From Bacteroidaceae bacterium (GTDB taxonomy: Bacteria > Bacteroidota > Bacteroidia > Bacteroidales > Bacteroidaceae): DNA of 64,000 nt. Numbering within the stretch: position 1 is the stretch's first letter; every line of letters starts with the position of its first letter. Made by a program: the position numbers and the translations under genes. Below are positions 63,405 through 64,000 of the stretch, piece after piece. The DNA is taken from the NCBI GenBank assembly GCA_017633615.1, contig JAGBPB010000077.1, forward strand, positions 1-64,000, read 5' to 3'. Under the pieces are notes generated by a model. The model saw only the letters and a list, made by a program, of their open reading frames with translations, did no database searches and was not told the origin of the DNA.

Positions 63405-64000
63405 ATGGCAACATTACAGAAAATCAGAAGCAAAGGACCACTGCTTCTTATCGTTATCGGTCTTGCCATGCTGGCCTTTATCCTTGGTGATGCATGGAAG
63501 ATTATCCGTCCTAACCAGGGCGTTCAGTATGTAGGATCAATTGATGGCAATGACATCTCAGCCATGGATTTCCAGAAAGAGCTGGAGAATTACACTGAGG
63601 TAGTCAAGTTTGTCAATCAGACAAATGATCTGACAGAAGATCAGATGAACTCACTCAGGGATGAGGTGTGGGCTATGATGGTTCGCAACAATATTCTTGA
63701 GAAGGAGACTTCAGCCATAGGTCTTACTGTTACTGAAGCTGAGGTAAGAGACGCCATTGAGCGCGGTACAGATCCTATTCTGTCAGGAACACCGTTCAAT
63801 GATGAAAACGGTAAGTTTGATGCTGATATCCTTAAGAACTTCCTGGCTTTCTATCAGTCACTGGACAAAGAGAACATCTCTTATGAGGAGTACAGCCAAT
63901 ATGAGAGCATGTACAAATACTGGCTCTTTATTGAGAATGACATAAAGAGCGGTTTGCTTTACACTAAATATCTCTCTCTTGTCAAGGGATCAATTGTATC
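63405..64000 (+). CDS. Peptidyl-prolyl isomerase PpiD/SurA-type, N-terminal part (runs off window)
   Basis: The first 198 residues of a membrane-anchored periplasmic folding factor. A short cytosolic N terminus (MATLQKIRSKGP) is followed by one membrane helix (LLLIVIGLAMLAFILGDAW). A SurA_N-like helical chaperone domain comes next (VGSIDGNDISAMDFQKELE, MRNNILEKETSAIGLTVTEAEV, YSQYESMYKYWLF). The parvulin domains expected in PpiD would lie beyond the window. Its own -7 element separates it from the lptC/gldE-like genes. No stop is seen before base 64000. Confidence 0.88.
   Translation, partial: MATLQKIRSKGPLLLIVIGLAMLAFILGDAWKIIRPNQGVQYVGSIDGNDISAMDFQKELENYTEVVKFVNQTNDLTEDQMNSLRDEVWAMMVRNNILEKETSAIGLTVTEAEVRDAIERGTDPILSGTPFNDENGKFDADILKNFLAFYQSLDKENISYEEYSQYESMYKYWLFIENDIKSGLLYTKYLSLVKGSIV

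Overview
The window is chromosomal DNA of a Bacteroidota species, almost certainly order Bacteroidales and probably a gut- or rumen-type Bacteroidaceae/Prevotellaceae relative. Three things point there. The phylum-specific -7 promoter element (TAnnTTTG, sometimes with TTTG about 20 bases upstream) occurs repeatedly just before genes, and Shine-Dalgarno sequences are scarce. Several architectures are lineage-typical: a fused MurF-alanine racemase, type III pantothenate kinase, lipoprotein LptC, a Bacteroidota-type LptD, and a CBS-domain GldE/CorC-like protein. SusB-type GH97, GH2 and GH94 carbohydrate enzymes are also present. No phage, transposon, CRISPR array or integrase is visible; most of the window is housekeeping sequence.

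Layout. 1-1055: 3' part of groEL and its terminator. 1.06-4.9 kb: a tight operon purN-deoD-lipoprotein-prmC-recX-comF. 5.1-6.4 kb: queA. 6.4-10.8 kb: a HAD hydrolase followed by etfB-etfA-acyl-CoA dehydrogenase. 10.9-13.4 kb: a MATE transporter and an M20 deacylase (argE-like). 13.46-13.62 kb: a candidate small RNA with its own promoter and terminator. 13.65-15.55 kb: a two-gene AAA-ATPase + DUF4435 (TOPRIM-like) module resembling the PARIS defence pair. 15.5-20.2 kb, minus strand: dxs-trkA-trkH. 20.4-28.2 kb: murF-alr, then two MFS/GPH sugar transporters and a GH94 disaccharide phosphorylase. 28.2-30.0 kb, minus: dnaA-folB, preceded by a 390-base AT-rich gap. 30.4-34.9 kb, minus: an envelope operon of a DUF6057-like membrane protein, a CXXCH-containing PD40 lipoprotein and an amidase. 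35-38.8 kb: GH2 beta-galactosidase and an HD-domain protein. 38.9-43.4 kb: lptD-asnA-ung. 43.5-48.9 kb: a modular lipoprotein, a palindrome-rich gap with tRNA-Arg(CCG), and an operon of a secreted protein, GH97 and a small lipoprotein. 49-53.6 kb: lysS-gpsA-pgi-HAD. 53.6-58.0 kb, minus: slyD-aroC and a DUF4105/pseudo-phosphatase fusion. 58.05-64.0 kb: coaX, outer-membrane protein, TPR protein, lptC, gldE/corC-like, and the start of a PpiD/SurA-type isomerase.

The best candidates for something new are: (1) the PARIS-like ATPase/DUF4435 pair with an adjacent small-RNA-like unit; (2) a membrane fusion protein whose phosphatase half keeps its own signal-peptide-like segment but appears to have lost the nucleophile and nearly all metal ligands; (3) a tRNA-Arg in which the tertiary pair G19-C56 is replaced by A19-U56; and (4) a cluster of perfect inverted repeats next to that tRNA. 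All functional statements rest on reading the sequence and recalled family knowledge; no database search was run.
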